Below, piece after piece: positions 8,804 to 17,521 of a stretch of DNA of 35,186 nt. Location: NCBI GenBank assembly GCA_945897435.1, contig CAMDFJ010000013.1, positions 1 through 35,186 on the forward strand. The letters are read 5' to 3'. This stretch comes from Candidatus Kuenenia stuttgartensis (lineage in GTDB: Bacteria > Planctomycetota > Planctomycetia > Pirellulales > UBA1268). Numbering within the stretch: position 1 is the stretch's first letter; the number at the start of each line of letters is the position of its first letter. The notes under the pieces were generated by a model. It was not told the DNA's origin and made no database searches. It saw only the letters and a program-made list of their open reading frames with translations. A program made the translations under genes and the position numbers.

Positions 8804-9669
8804 GCAGTCTTGCGGATCGTCCGGTTCGCCCCTTCGCTGGCCTCTGGACCTGGTGGACGATGCTCTCGATCTCCCTCGAGGAACGGCTCGCCTACCGGGG
8901 TGACTTCGTCCTCGGGACGCTGCTGCGATTTCTGCCGATCGTGACCCAGGTCTTCCTCTGGACGGCCGTCTTCTCCGCGACCAACCGCGGCGACATTGCC
9001 GGCTATTCGCGAAATGACATCGTCGCCTACTACCTGCTGACGATGGTCACCCGGGCCTTCTCCAGCATGCCGGGGCTGGCCAGCGGCATCGCCCGGAGCG
9101 TTCGCGACGGCTCGATCAAAAAGTATCTCGTCCAGCCGGTCGACTACATCTCGTTCCTGCTCGCGGCACGGGTGGCCCACAAGCTCGTCTACTACGCCGT
9201 TGCGGTGCTCCCCTTCGCCGCCGTGTTCTACGCCTGTCGCGGATTCTTTCCCCCGCTTCCCGACGCGGTCACGCTGGCCGCCTTCGCGGTCTCGCTCCTA
9301 CTCTCCTTTCTGCTCGGCTTCTTCATGGAGGCGACGCTCGGCATGCTCGGCTTCTGGATGCTCGAGGTCTCGAGCATCGTCTTCGCCTACATGCTTCTGC
9401 AGTACCTGCTTTCGGGCCACATGTTTCCGCTCGACATGCTGGCCGACGTCGCCACCGGCATCCCCGGCACGAGCCTGGCGGATCTCGTCCGCTGGCTGCC
9501 CTTCGAATACACCGCCTACTTTCCGGCGGCCGTCTGGCTGGGGAAAATCCGCGGCCCCGATCTGGGGCGGGCGCTGCTGATCGAGGCCGCCTGGGTGGTG
9601 GTGATGGCGGCTGCCTGTCGGGTCGCCTGGTTGAGGGGAACCCGGCGGTACAGCGGGTTCGGAGGCTGA
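8800..9669 (+). CDS. ABC-2 type permease, first subunit
   Basis: A 289-residue membrane protein with about six hydrophobic helices. The GTG start at 8800 overlaps the ATPase stop by 4 bases. The N-terminal SISLEERLAYRGDFVLGTLLRFLPIVTQVFLW-like region and the GSIKKYLVQPVDYI segment are typical of the ABC2_membrane_6 (PF06182/DUF990) permeases that go with COG4586 ATPases. The likely job is to form the export pore with the next gene product. The open frame upstream belongs to the shadow of the ATPase gene and was not used. Confidence 0.88.
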   Translation: MSSLADRPVRPFAGLWTWWTMLSISLEERLAYRGDFVLGTLLRFLPIVTQVFLWTAVFSATNRGDIAGYSRNDIVAYYLLTMVTRAFSSMPGLASGIARSVRDGSIKKYLVQPVDYISFLLAARVAHKLVYYAVAVLPFAAVFYACRGFFPPLPDAVTLAAFAVSLLLSFLLGFFMEATLGMLGFWMLEVSSIVFAYMLLQYLLSGHMFPLDMLADVATGIPGTSLADLVRWLPFEYTAYFPAAVWLGKIRGPDLGRALLIEAAWVVVMAAACRVAWLRGTRRYSGFGG

Positions 9670-9670
9670 C

Positions 9671-10489
9671 GTGAAGAGATACCTGAGCATCTTCATGACG
9701 TTCGCCCAGGCCTGCCTCGTCCGCGACATGACCTTCCGGGCGAACTTCCTGCTCGAGTGCCTGACGAGCATCGGCTGGATGTCGATGAACCTCGCCTTCT
9801 ACCTGCTCGTCTTCCAGTTCACGCCCGAGATCGGCAGGGATACAGGCTGGACCCGGGAGCCGTTCTTCGCCTTCGTGGCGACGGGCCTGATCATCAACTC
9901 GATCGTGCAGGCCCTCTTCATGCCGAGCGCCGAGGAACTGACGGAGATGGTGCGGACAGGCGGTCTCGACGGCGTCCTCGTGCAGCCCCTCGATGCCCAG
10001 TTTCTGCTCTCGATGCACCGCGTCGATTTTTCCGCCTTCGCCAACGGGTTCGTCGGAGTCGGCCTGCTCGCCTGGGCCTGCGGCAGGATGGAGCACTCGC
10101 CTCCGGTCGTGGCCTGGCTTCTCTATCCGCTCCTGATCCTCTGCGGCGTGGCGATCCTCTACAGTCTCGTGATCATGCTCGCCGCCGCCACGATCCTGCT
10201 CGGCCGCAACCAGAGCCTCTACGACTTCTGGTTTTACCTGACCAACTTTTCCCGCTACCCGGCCGAGATCTACGATGGCCCCTGGGGTGGGCCGCTCCGC
10301 GCCCTCTGCACGTTCGTGATCCCGATCCTGCTCGTGGTCAACGTGCCTGCCAGGGTGATCGCCCTGCCGCTCACCGCCTCGGGCTGGTGGCCGGTTGCCG
10401 GGGCGGTCGTGGCCGCCGCCGCATCGCTCGCCGCCTCGCGGCTGGTCTTCCAGACGGCCCTGGCAAAGTATCGCTCGGCCTCGAGTTGA
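9671..10489 (+). CDS. ABC-2 type permease, second subunit
   Basis: A 272-residue membrane protein with about six helices, starting with GTG one base after the preceding stop. It has the same architecture as its neighbour: a short cytosolic start, then RDMTFRANFLLECLTSIGW, and the cytosolic segment RTGGLDGVLVQPLDAQF, which parallels the GSIKKYLVQPVDY segment of the first permease. The pair probably forms a heterodimeric exporter with the ATPase. The three genes form a complete transporter operon; the next gene starts 34 bases later behind its own candidate -10 box. Confidence 0.88.
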   Translation: MKRYLSIFMTFAQACLVRDMTFRANFLLECLTSIGWMSMNLAFYLLVFQFTPEIGRDTGWTREPFFAFVATGLIINSIVQALFMPSAEELTEMVRTGGLDGVLVQPLDAQFLLSMHRVDFSAFANGFVGVGLLAWACGRMEHSPPVVAWLLYPLLILCGVAILYSLVIMLAAATILLGRNQSLYDFWFYLTNFSRYPAEIYDGPWGGPLRALCTFVIPILLVVNVPARVIALPLTASGWWPVAGAVVAAAASLAASRLVFQTALAKYRSASS

Positions 10490-10498
10490 GGCCGAGGC

Positions 10499-10504
10499 TA
10501 TAGT
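10499..10504 (+). promoter_or_regulatory. Candidate -10 box before the TIM-barrel/EboC-like genes
   Basis: GGCTATAGT contains TATAGT (5 of 6 to TATAAT), 19 bases before the ATG at 10524 and just after the transporter stop. A GGAG at 10514-10517 can serve as ribosome binding site. No clear -35 box. Confidence 0.35.
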
Positions 10505-10523
10505 TTCAATCTTGGAGAAGCCC

Positions 10524-11390
10524 ATGCCGCTGCGACTCGCGTTCAGCTCCAATGCCTATCTCGACGTGCCTGTCGAGTCTGCGATCGAGAGAATTGCCGC
10601 CGCCGGCTACCGCGGCATCGAACTGCTGGCCGACGTGCCCCATGCCTGGCCTGCCGGCCTGCTCGGAGTCCAGAAGCAGGCGATCCGGGCCGCCCTCGAC
10701 CGGCACGGCCTGATGATCTCCAACATCAACGCCTTCATGATGAACGCCGTCGCCGATCCGCGGCAGCCCTACTGGCATCCAGGCTGGACCGACCCCGACC
10801 GCCACTACCGGGCCATCCGCCGCGAACACACGAAGCGGGCACTGAGGCTCGCGGCCGACCTCGGCGCACACTCGATCTCGACCGAGCCGGGTGGGGAACT
10901 GGCACCCGGCCAGAGCCGGGAGGAGGCGACCGCCATCTTCTACGACGAGATCATGCCCTGCCTCGACGTGGCGGCCGACTGTGGTGTGACGCTGCTCATC
11001 GAGCCGGAGCCCGGACTGCTGATCGAGCGATTCGGGCAGTACCTCGAATTCGCCGAGCGGGTGAACCATCCCGCGCTCGGCCTCAACTTCGACGTCGGTC
11101 ATGCCTACTGCGTGGGCGAGGATCCGGCCGAGTGGGTGCCGCGGATGAAGGCACACACGCGGCACTACCATGTCGAAGACATCGCGGCGACCCGGGTTCA
11201 TCACCATCTCGTGCCCGGTGAGGGGGCGATCGACTTCGATGCCGTGCTGCAGGCAATCGCAGAGCACAGCCCGGGGCTCTGGGTGACCGTCGAACTCTAC
11301 CCCTATCGCGACCGGCCCGACGAGGCCGCGGTCGCGGCCCGAACCCACCTGCTTGCGTCGGCTTCGCGGGCGGGCCTCGAGGTCGGGTGA
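10524..11390 (+). CDS. Xylose-isomerase-like TIM-barrel protein (sugar phosphate isomerase/epimerase family)
   Basis: A 288-residue member of the AP endonuclease 2/xylose isomerase-like TIM-barrel family. Likely metal ligands sit at barrel-strand ends: EPEPGLLIE, LNFDVGHAYC, HYHVEDI and the last strand WVTVELYP. This order is typical of sugar epimerases and isomerases of the IolE/Hyi type, but family members have many substrates and I cannot name one. It lies 3 bases before the EboC-like gene, and a second barrel of the same family follows that gene. The three are probably one operon acting on one pathway. Confidence 0.87.
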   Translation: MPLRLAFSSNAYLDVPVESAIERIAAAGYRGIELLADVPHAWPAGLLGVQKQAIRAALDRHGLMISNINAFMMNAVADPRQPYWHPGWTDPDRHYRAIRREHTKRALRLAADLGAHSISTEPGGELAPGQSREEATAIFYDEIMPCLDVAADCGVTLLIEPEPGLLIERFGQYLEFAERVNHPALGLNFDVGHAYCVGEDPAEWVPRMKAHTRHYHVEDIAATRVHHHLVPGEGAIDFDAVLQAIAEHSPGLWVTVELYPYRDRPDEAAVAARTHLLASASRAGLEVG

Positions 11391-11393
11391 CCG

Positions 11394-12326
11394 ATGAGGA
11401 CGCTGCTCGGGTGGTTGCGGCTGCTGCGGATCCCGAACCATGCCACGGCGGCGGCCGACGTGCTGGCCGGTGGCCTGGTCGTCTCCCAGCCGCGGGTCGT
11501 CGACTGGCCGCCTGCCGCCATCCTCTGGGCGCTGGCGGCGGGCATCGCCTTCTACGCCGCCGGGATGGTGCTCAACGACGTGTTCGACCTCGAACTCGAC
11601 CGCAGGGAACGGCCCGAGCGGCCTCTTCCGTCGGGCGCGATCGACGTTCGGCTGGCGGCCGCGGTCGGCCAGGGGCTGCTCGCCGTCGCAGGCGTCTGCA
11701 GCTGTCTGGCGGCGTTCGTCTCCGGCCATCCCGCGGTGGCGCTCGTCGGGGCTCTGCTCACCGCTGCGGTCTGGATCTACGACCGGCATGCGAAATCGAC
11801 CCCGTTCGGGCCGGCCGTGATGGGCTCATGCCGGTCGCTCAACTGGCTGCTCGGAATGACTGCGGCCGGCGGCCCGTCGCAGCCGTACCACTGGCTGCTG
11901 CCGATCGGGATGGGGCTCTATGTGGCCGGCGTGACGCTCTTCGCCCGGAACGAGGCGGATCGGAGCAGGGGACGCATGCTCGTCGCCGCGACGCTCGTGA
12001 TCGCTGCCGGGCTTGCCATCGCCGCGGCGCAGACCTGGCTGATGGCCGCCGCGGGGAGCGGCGCGACCTGGCTCCGGGAGGGGCGGCTGACGTCATGGTT
12101 TGCCCTCTGGGGCATGCTCTCAGCCTCGATTCTCGGCCGAAATCTCCTCGCGGCCCTCGATCCGTCGCCGTTCCGCGTGCAGGCCGCCGTGGGCAACTGC
12201 ATCATGTCGATCATCACGCTCGACGCCGTCCTCGTACTGGCCGCCTGCGGTGAGTCCTGGGCCGTCGTCGTGCTGTCCCTGCTCGTGCCGTTCGTCATCG
12301 GCCGGCAGCTGGTGCCGCCCACCTGA
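11394..12326 (+). CDS. eboC: UbiA-superfamily protein, EboC-like
   Basis: A 310-residue membrane protein of the UbiA prenyltransferase superfamily with about eight or nine helices. RLLRIPNHATAAADVLAGGL opens the protein. The first Asp motif is NDVFDLELD at 61-69, followed by RRERPERPLPSG. The second loop reads YDRHAKSTPFGPAVMGSCR and SLNWLLGM. These match what I recall of EboC, a part of the ebo cluster linked to metabolite transfer to the periplasm (for example scytonemin precursors in cyanobacteria). The other usual ebo genes (eboA, eboB, eboD, eboF) are not in the window. The assignment is family-level; the prenyl acceptor, if any, is unknown. Confidence 0.75.
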   Translation: MRTLLGWLRLLRIPNHATAAADVLAGGLVVSQPRVVDWPPAAILWALAAGIAFYAAGMVLNDVFDLELDRRERPERPLPSGAIDVRLAAAVGQGLLAVAGVCSCLAAFVSGHPAVALVGALLTAAVWIYDRHAKSTPFGPAVMGSCRSLNWLLGMTAAGGPSQPYHWLLPIGMGLYVAGVTLFARNEADRSRGRMLVAATLVIAAGLAIAAAQTWLMAAAGSGATWLREGRLTSWFALWGMLSASILGRNLLAALDPSPFRVQAAVGNCIMSIITLDAVLVLAACGESWAVVVLSLLVPFVIGRQLVPPT

Positions 12327-12351
12327 TTCTGGTCGCCTCCGGGAACGCAGC

Positions 12352-13194
12352 ATGCGGCTGGGTTACAGCACCAACAGCATCTCCGACATCGATCCGATCG
12401 AGGCCCTGCCGGCGCTCGAGGAGATGGGATACGGGTCGCTGGCCATCACGCTCGATCACAGCCTGCTGAACCCGTTCGATGTGTCGCTGTCAGCTGACAT
12501 CGAACGCTGGCGGACGGCGCTTGCCGCCTGCGGGATGGCCTCTGTCGTCGAGACGGGCGCCAGGCACCTGCTCGACCCGCGGCTGAAGCACGAGCCGACG
12601 CTCGTTTCCGCCGCGGCCGAGGATCGGCTTCGGCGGGTCGATTTTCTGCGGCGGGCCATCGACGTCGCAGTCGAACTGGGGGCGACAAGTGTCTCGCTCT
12701 GGTCGGGCCTGGTCCGCGACTCGGCCGACGAGGAAACGCTCTGGCGGCGGCTCGCCGGCGGCCTCGCTCCCGTGCTCGAGCATGCCCGCAGCCGGGGCAT
12801 CCGCCTGGGATTCGAGCCCGAGCCGGGGATGTTCATCGACACGATCGCCCGCTACAGGCTGCTCTGCGAGCGGCTGGCAGGCGGGCCAGAGCCCGACCTG
12901 ACGATCGACCTCGGCCACATGGAGTGCATGGGGGAGTGGCCGGTCCGCGACCATCTGCAGGCCGTCGCCGGACGGATCGTCAACGTCCACCTCGACGACA
13001 TGCTCGCCTGCCGCCACGAGCATCTCCCGCTCGGCCAGGGGGACGTCGACCTGGCCGCCATGCTCCGACTGCTCGCGGAGATCGGCTATCAGGGCGGAGT
13101 CCATGTCGAACTGCCAAGGCAGTCGCATGCCTGGCGAACGACAGCCGTCGAGTCGGCGGCCTCGGTCGGCCGGGCCCTCGGTCAGATCGCGTAG
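12352..13194 (+). CDS. Second xylose-isomerase-like TIM-barrel protein
   Basis: A 280-residue TIM barrel of the same broad family as the gene at 10524, but clearly a different branch. It opens with MRLGYSTNSISDIDPIEALP. Candidate metal ligands are LGFEPEPGMFID, LTIDLGHMEC, VNVHLDDM and the terminal HVELPRQSH. The lengthened segment ARHLLDPRLKHEPTL between strands 2 and 3 is absent from its neighbour. It starts 25 bases after the EboC-like gene, so the three are probably cotranscribed. Its 3' end overlaps the convergent beta-propeller gene by 13 bases. The reaction is not known. Confidence 0.85.
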   Translation: MRLGYSTNSISDIDPIEALPALEEMGYGSLAITLDHSLLNPFDVSLSADIERWRTALAACGMASVVETGARHLLDPRLKHEPTLVSAAAEDRLRRVDFLRRAIDVAVELGATSVSLWSGLVRDSADEETLWRRLAGGLAPVLEHARSRGIRLGFEPEPGMFIDTIARYRLLCERLAGGPEPDLTIDLGHMECMGEWPVRDHLQAVAGRIVNVHLDDMLACRHEHLPLGQGDVDLAAMLRLLAEIGYQGGVHVELPRQSHAWRTTAVESAASVGRALGQIA

Positions 13195-15599
13195 ACGATC
13201 GTGCCCGGATCCTCGGAGTAGGCAGGCTGCAGTTCCACGCTGCCCCGCGGGAGGAGCCCGCTGGGAACACGTTCCACCGCCTGCAGGTCGCGATCGGCGA
13301 TCGAATGGATCACGCTTCCGATCCGGGTCGTCCGCAGCAGCGGCGAGTCGTGATCGATTCTGCCCAGTTCAGCGATGCCCGTCGCATCGATCTGGAGGAC
13401 ATAGGCTGTGTATTCGTTGACCCAGGGAGTGAAGCCGAATTCATCCGGGGTTTCCGTCGTCGCCGGGCGGCTGCCGCTCACGGGCAGGACGACCAGGCCG
13501 AGCTCCGGGAAGAAGCCGAGGGCATGGTGGTTCCATTCGGCCTCCGACCAGCTCCAACTGTTCTCAGGCTGGTCAATCAGGATCGTGTCGACCTCCGTCG
13601 GAGCCGCTGGATCGCGGACGTCGAACAGCGACACCTTGAGGCCGAGGGTGCGTCCGGTGTCGGGATCCGCATCCCGGCCGATGCCGAGCAGATAGCCTTC
13701 CCCGACGGGTTGGAGATACCGGGAGAATCCCGGAACCTTCAACTCGCCCGCCACTCGCGGGGCCGTCGGGACCGAGAGGTCGATCGTGTAGAGCGGATCG
13801 ACCTGCAGGAACGTGACCATGTAGGCGGTGTCGCCCACGAACCGGGCCGACATGATCGATTCGCCGGGAGCGATGTCTGTGACCTTTCCGATCAGGTTCA
13901 GGGTGTCTCCCTGGGTGGCGAGAACGTACACCGCATTCGATCGGGAGATCTGCCAGGGGAGCGGTTCGATCGTCTCCTGATTGCCAGTGATATCGATCGG
14001 TGCCATGGCCGGAGTCGCGTCGGTCACCGTGACGGCCACCCGCAACTCCTCGCCGTCGGTGTCGGCCGAGAACTGATTGAGCAGCTGGCCCGAGAAGCTC
14101 CCCGACGAGACGAGCCGCGGCGCTGCGGCCGTGATCGTGAACCGCTGCACGTCGGTGCGGTCGCCCGACATCGATCGCCAACGCGGGCTGAAGAGATAAA
14201 GATCGTTGGCGTTCATGTGGATCGTGGTCGTGTAGCCGCCGATCGCGGATGCCGCTCCGCCGATCGCCGGACGGGCTGTGCCGGTGTCGATCGTCAGGAT
14301 CGAGGTCAGATTGGCCTCGTCGCCGCTCGCCGGCAGGAGCACGTCCTTCGGCAGCGAGACGAGCCCCGATGTCACCCGCTGCCGTCCTGCGGCATCCCGG
14401 GTCGTGGTCGTCCAGCTCGGCAGCATCCGGTCGAATGACGAGCGGCGGATCATGCGGACGAGCGCCGCGTCGGAGACGGGCCCGTCCGCGACCGCGATCC
14501 GGCCGTCCTGCGGCATGCCGAGCGCCCGGGGAAAGCCCCAGTAGCCCTCGAGCAGGTCGTTCTGAACGACGAGTGTCAGCCTGCCATCGACCATTCGCGA
14601 ATCGGTGTAGCTCCCGTCGACGGCCGTGCTCGACACGATCCGCGGCGAGGCCGGATCGGCCACATCGTAGACGGTCGCCTGCACCCGGCCGCCGCCACGA
14701 TGCCGCAGCAGCGGCATGCCGGCCTGGTTGAGCGGGGCCGGATCCCAGACGCTCGAAAGCACCGTGAGACGGCCGCCATGGAGATATTCGGCGATCGGCC
14801 AGCCGTCGACCGTGGTTCGCGACACGACTTCCGGCGTATCCGGGGAGTTTGCGTCGACGATCAGCAATTCGTTGCGGGAAAGGATATAGAGGTGGCGGCC
14901 GTCGTTCTCGATCAGATCCCCCTCGTCGACGCCCGCGATCTGGGTGTTGGTCTGGGACGCATCGGCGGCCGCTCCGGCGCCGCCCGACGCAGCCACGCCA
15001 CTGGTCGCAGCCATGGCGTCGGTGGTTCCGGCCAGAGGGAAGATGCGGCCGTCGACGGCGATCCCATCGACCCAGCCCCCGAATTCGGAGCGGGCCTGGG
15101 CAGCCCGCGTCATGTAGTCGCGGAATGCCTGGGCCGATCCCAGCTTCCGCAGCCTGTCGGCCCTGACGGCATTGGCGACCCGATCGATGCCCCCACTCGA
15201 TTCGAAGGCGTTCCTGCCGGCACCGCCGTCGAGCTGATTCCTACCGGCGCCGCCGCGGAGCAGATCGTCGCCCCTGCCGCCCTTGATCTGCGTTGGAATC
15301 GTGATCGGGCCGTTGTCCTGATTGACCAGAATCTCATCATCGCCGGAACGGCCGTCGATCCGGATCTGCCGGATCGAGTTGATGCTGCGGGAGCTGGTGA
15401 CCGTGCCGTTTTCGACGATCTCAAGCTGGCCCGAGTCGTCGACGGCGCGGCGGATCTCGATGACATCGTCCGCGGCCGTGCCCTGGATCGAGAGAACGCC
15501 GCGGGAGACCGTTGCGGAAAGCATCCGCCGGCATTCGAGCGGCTCGAGGCCGATCCGGGGCTGAGTATGGTTTCGACCGGTTCGACGCTGGAGCGGCAT
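13182..15599 (-). CDS. Exported beta-propeller protein with planctomycete N-terminal tag and RTX-like repeats
   Basis: An 805-residue protein in three parts. Residues 18-29 read LEPLECRRMLSA, a form of the LEPR-XLL/LExLExRxLLSA tag found at the N-terminus of exported planctomycete proteins. Residues about 30-135 contain a short run of calcium-binding-type Gly/Asp repeats (GGRGDDLLRGGAGRNQLDGG). From about residue 220 onwards is a C-terminal beta-propeller domain (PF09826 type), recognised by TQIAGVDEGDLIENDGRHLY. It is probably anchored at or released from the cell surface. The ATG at 15599 puts the tag near the N-terminus; the longer open frame upstream has no such logic. It overlaps the convergent TIM-barrel gene. 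Confidence 0.83.
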   Translation of the reverse strand: MPLQRRTGRNHTQPRIGLEPLECRRMLSATVSRGVLSIQGTAADDVIEIRRAVDDSGQLEIVENGTVTSSRSINSIRQIRIDGRSGDDEILVNQDNGPITIPTQIKGGRGDDLLRGGAGRNQLDGGAGRNAFESSGGIDRVANAVRADRLRKLGSAQAFRDYMTRAAQARSEFGGWVDGIAVDGRIFPLAGTTDAMAATSGVAASGGAGAAADASQTNTQIAGVDEGDLIENDGRHLYILSRNELLIVDANSPDTPEVVSRTTVDGWPIAEYLHGGRLTVLSSVWDPAPLNQAGMPLLRHRGGGRVQATVYDVADPASPRIVSSTAVDGSYTDSRMVDGRLTLVVQNDLLEGYWGFPRALGMPQDGRIAVADGPVSDAALVRMIRRSSFDRMLPSWTTTTRDAAGRQRVTSGLVSLPKDVLLPASGDEANLTSILTIDTGTARPAIGGAASAIGGYTTTIHMNANDLYLFSPRWRSMSGDRTDVQRFTITAAAPRLVSSGSFSGQLLNQFSADTDGEELRVAVTVTDATPAMAPIDITGNQETIEPLPWQISRSNAVYVLATQGDTLNLIGKVTDIAPGESIMSARFVGDTAYMVTFLQVDPLYTIDLSVPTAPRVAGELKVPGFSRYLQPVGEGYLLGIGRDADPDTGRTLGLKVSLFDVRDPAAPTEVDTILIDQPENSWSWSEAEWNHHALGFFPELGLVVLPVSGSRPATTETPDEFGFTPWVNEYTAYVLQIDATGIAELGRIDHDSPLLRTTRIGSVIHSIADRDLQAVERVPSGLLPRGSVELQPAYSEDPGTIVYAI

Positions 15600-15745
15600 G
15601 GGAATGGACCTCGCGGGCGCTGGGATCGATCGGGGCGACACGTCGGGCAACGGCCGGGTGAGCCTCTTCCCCCGAAGGGTAGGGCTCGGCCTGCGGCTGC
15701 CGCAAGAGAAACGGGGAGGCCCGGGCGGAATGCGTCGTCGGGTCG

Positions 15746-16825
15746 CTATGACCGCTGGTCGGTTTCTGCCGAGTCGCCCGCGACCTCGACGCCATGTTTG
15801 GCCTCGGGGAACATCAGCGATGCGGCCACGCTCGTGCCGATCAGTCCCACGATCACGAGCAGCGAGACGGCTGGGTGAACCAGATGGCCCTTGGCGTGGG
15901 CATCCCAGCCGCCCAGAGACGCGATCCACTCGTTGTGCTTGGCGGCCTCGGCGATCATCTTCGTGCCAACGAAGATCAGCACGGCGGAGAGACCGTAGTT
16001 GAGAAATCGGAACATGTCCATCACGCCGGCGAGCAGGAAATAGAGCGCCCGCAGGCCGAGGATCGCGAACACGTTGGATGTGAAGGCGATGAATCGCATG
16101 TAGTGGGTGCCAGGTGTGACCACGCCGAGGATGGCCGGAACGCTGTCCACGGCGAAGAGCACGTCGGTGCTCTCGATGATCAGCAGCACGAGGAACAACG
16201 GCGTGGCCATCAGCCGTCCCTGCTCGCGGACGAAGAACCTGTCGCCGGCAGGCTGCGAGGAGACCGGGATCAGTCTGCGGATCGTCCGGACCAGAAATCC
16301 GTCGCCCGGCTCATGATCGTCCTGTCCGAAGGCCAGTTTGAGACCGGTGTAGACGAGGAACGCGCCAAACACCCAGAGCACCCAGGTGTACCGTTCGACG
16401 AGCTCGGCCCCCAGAAGGACGAAGGTGAGCCGCATCAGAACGGCCCCGAGAATGCCCCAGAAGAGCACCCGATACTGGTATTTCAGCGGCACTTTGAAAT
16501 AGCCAAACACAACCGCGAAGACGAACACGTTGTCCATCGAGAGCGACCATTCGACGAGATATCCCGTCAGAAACTCGATCGCCGCCTTGCCCCCCAGCCA
16601 CCACCAGACCAGCCCGTTGAAGCTGAGCGCCAGGGCCGACCAGAAGCAGGTCCAGAATCCGCTCTCCCGCAGCGACGGTTCCTTGGCGTGCTTGTGGAAG
16701 ACCGTCAGATCGAGCGTCAGCATGACGATGACGAAGACCGCGAACGCTGCCCAGTGGATCGAGTGGATCGTCGCATCAGCTGCCGGCGGAATCATGCCGA
16801 GAAGGTGTGGAAACCAGGCGTGCAC
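15746..16825 (-). CDS. TerC/Alx-family membrane protein
   Basis: A 359-residue integral membrane protein with about nine helices. Family segments: WSLSMDNVFVFAVVFGYFKVP, YRVLFWGILGAVLMR, GAFLVYTGLKL and LLIIESTDVLFAVDSVPAILGV, the last two carrying the membrane-buried acidic residues. Alx/TerC proteins are associated with Mn2+ export, alkaline pH or tellurite response. The GTG at 16825 gives the longest product; an ATG at 16795 (MIPPAADAT) is an equally possible start, since neither has a good ribosome site. I did not recognise a yybP-ykoY (Mn2+) riboswitch in the 82 bases upstream. Confidence 0.9.
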   Translation of the reverse strand: MHAWFPHLLGMIPPAADATIHSIHWAAFAVFVIVMLTLDLTVFHKHAKEPSLRESGFWTCFWSALALSFNGLVWWWLGGKAAIEFLTGYLVEWSLSMDNVFVFAVVFGYFKVPLKYQYRVLFWGILGAVLMRLTFVLLGAELVERYTWVLWVFGAFLVYTGLKLAFGQDDHEPGDGFLVRTIRRLIPVSSQPAGDRFFVREQGRLMATPLFLVLLIIESTDVLFAVDSVPAILGVVTPGTHYMRFIAFTSNVFAILGLRALYFLLAGVMDMFRFLNYGLSAVLIFVGTKMIAEAAKHNEWIASLGGWDAHAKGHLVHPAVSLLVIVGLIGTSVAASLMFPEAKHGVEVAGDSAETDQRS

Positions 16826-16907
16826 GGGAAACCTGCGGAGGAAGGGGATGACGCGGGAATTGTAGCAGGCGGGGCGTGGAACGCGGGAACTGCCGCGGTC
16901 GGGAAGA

Positions 16908-17369
16908 TCAGGTCGGGGATCTGCCGGCGGACCGTCTGTCCGGCATGCCGACGGCGGTCACAAAACTGGCTGTCATCGCCGCGAAGACATGGGAAATGCG
17001 GCCCCAGTCACGGTCCTCCGCCTGGCAGATGAGGAGATAGATCGCCGACCGCGTGGCAAGCGTGCGGACCTGCGCCGTGTTGGTGAGGTCGAGGCAGTAA
17101 AAGTTGAGATCGAACCCGGAGAGCTCCTGCCCGGCGACGCTTTCCGCGGCCTGCTCGCTGTCGAGGTCCCGATACTCGCTCCGCATCTGCTCGACCACCG
17201 CCAGCGAGAGGGTTTTCGGATCGCCGCCGGGGGCATGGCCGCTGACAGACCAGAAACCTCCGTCCGGCGAATAGACGGTCACTGCGGCCAGGTCGCCCGA
17301 CGAGTCGTCGATATCGATCGTCCAGTTTTCCGGATAGTCGAAGGCCAGTCCGAATCGCTCGAATCGCAT
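16908..17369 (-). CDS. Small soluble protein of unknown function
   Basis: A 153-residue protein with no signal peptide or membrane helix. The start MRFERFGLAFDYPENWTID (ATG at 17369) and the alternating strand pattern, ending in a helix (WGRISHVFAAMTASF), resemble the PsbP/Mog1/DUF1795 fold. In those proteins the phrase 'YP.NW' also opens the domain. This is a fold-level guess only. The open frame extends upstream to 17447, but those residues look like noncoding sequence. It is divergent from flhA, whose start is 152 bases away, and lies 82 bases upstream of the TerC gene on the same strand. Confidence 0.7.
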   Translation of the reverse strand: MRFERFGLAFDYPENWTIDIDDSSGDLAAVTVYSPDGGFWSVSGHAPGGDPKTLSLAVVEQMRSEYRDLDSEQAAESVAGQELSGFDLNFYCLDLTNTAQVRTLATRSAIYLLICQAEDRDWGRISHVFAAMTASFVTAVGMPDRRSAGRSPT

Positions 17370-17521
17370 GAGGCTGTTCCTGACGTGTCCGGCAGGCAAG
17401 GGACCTGCAGGAATCGGAGGATTGTAGCCATTTCCTCCTGCCGCCAACGGTCTGGACCGGCCGCAGGCCGACCGCTATCGTCCGCCCCACGTTCCGTCAG
17501 ATCCTCGTTCCGGAAGCATCC

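Noticed and set aside
16826-16907. Mn2+ (yybP-ykoY) riboswitch before the TerC gene
   Set aside because: I could not find its conserved core in the 82-base leader.
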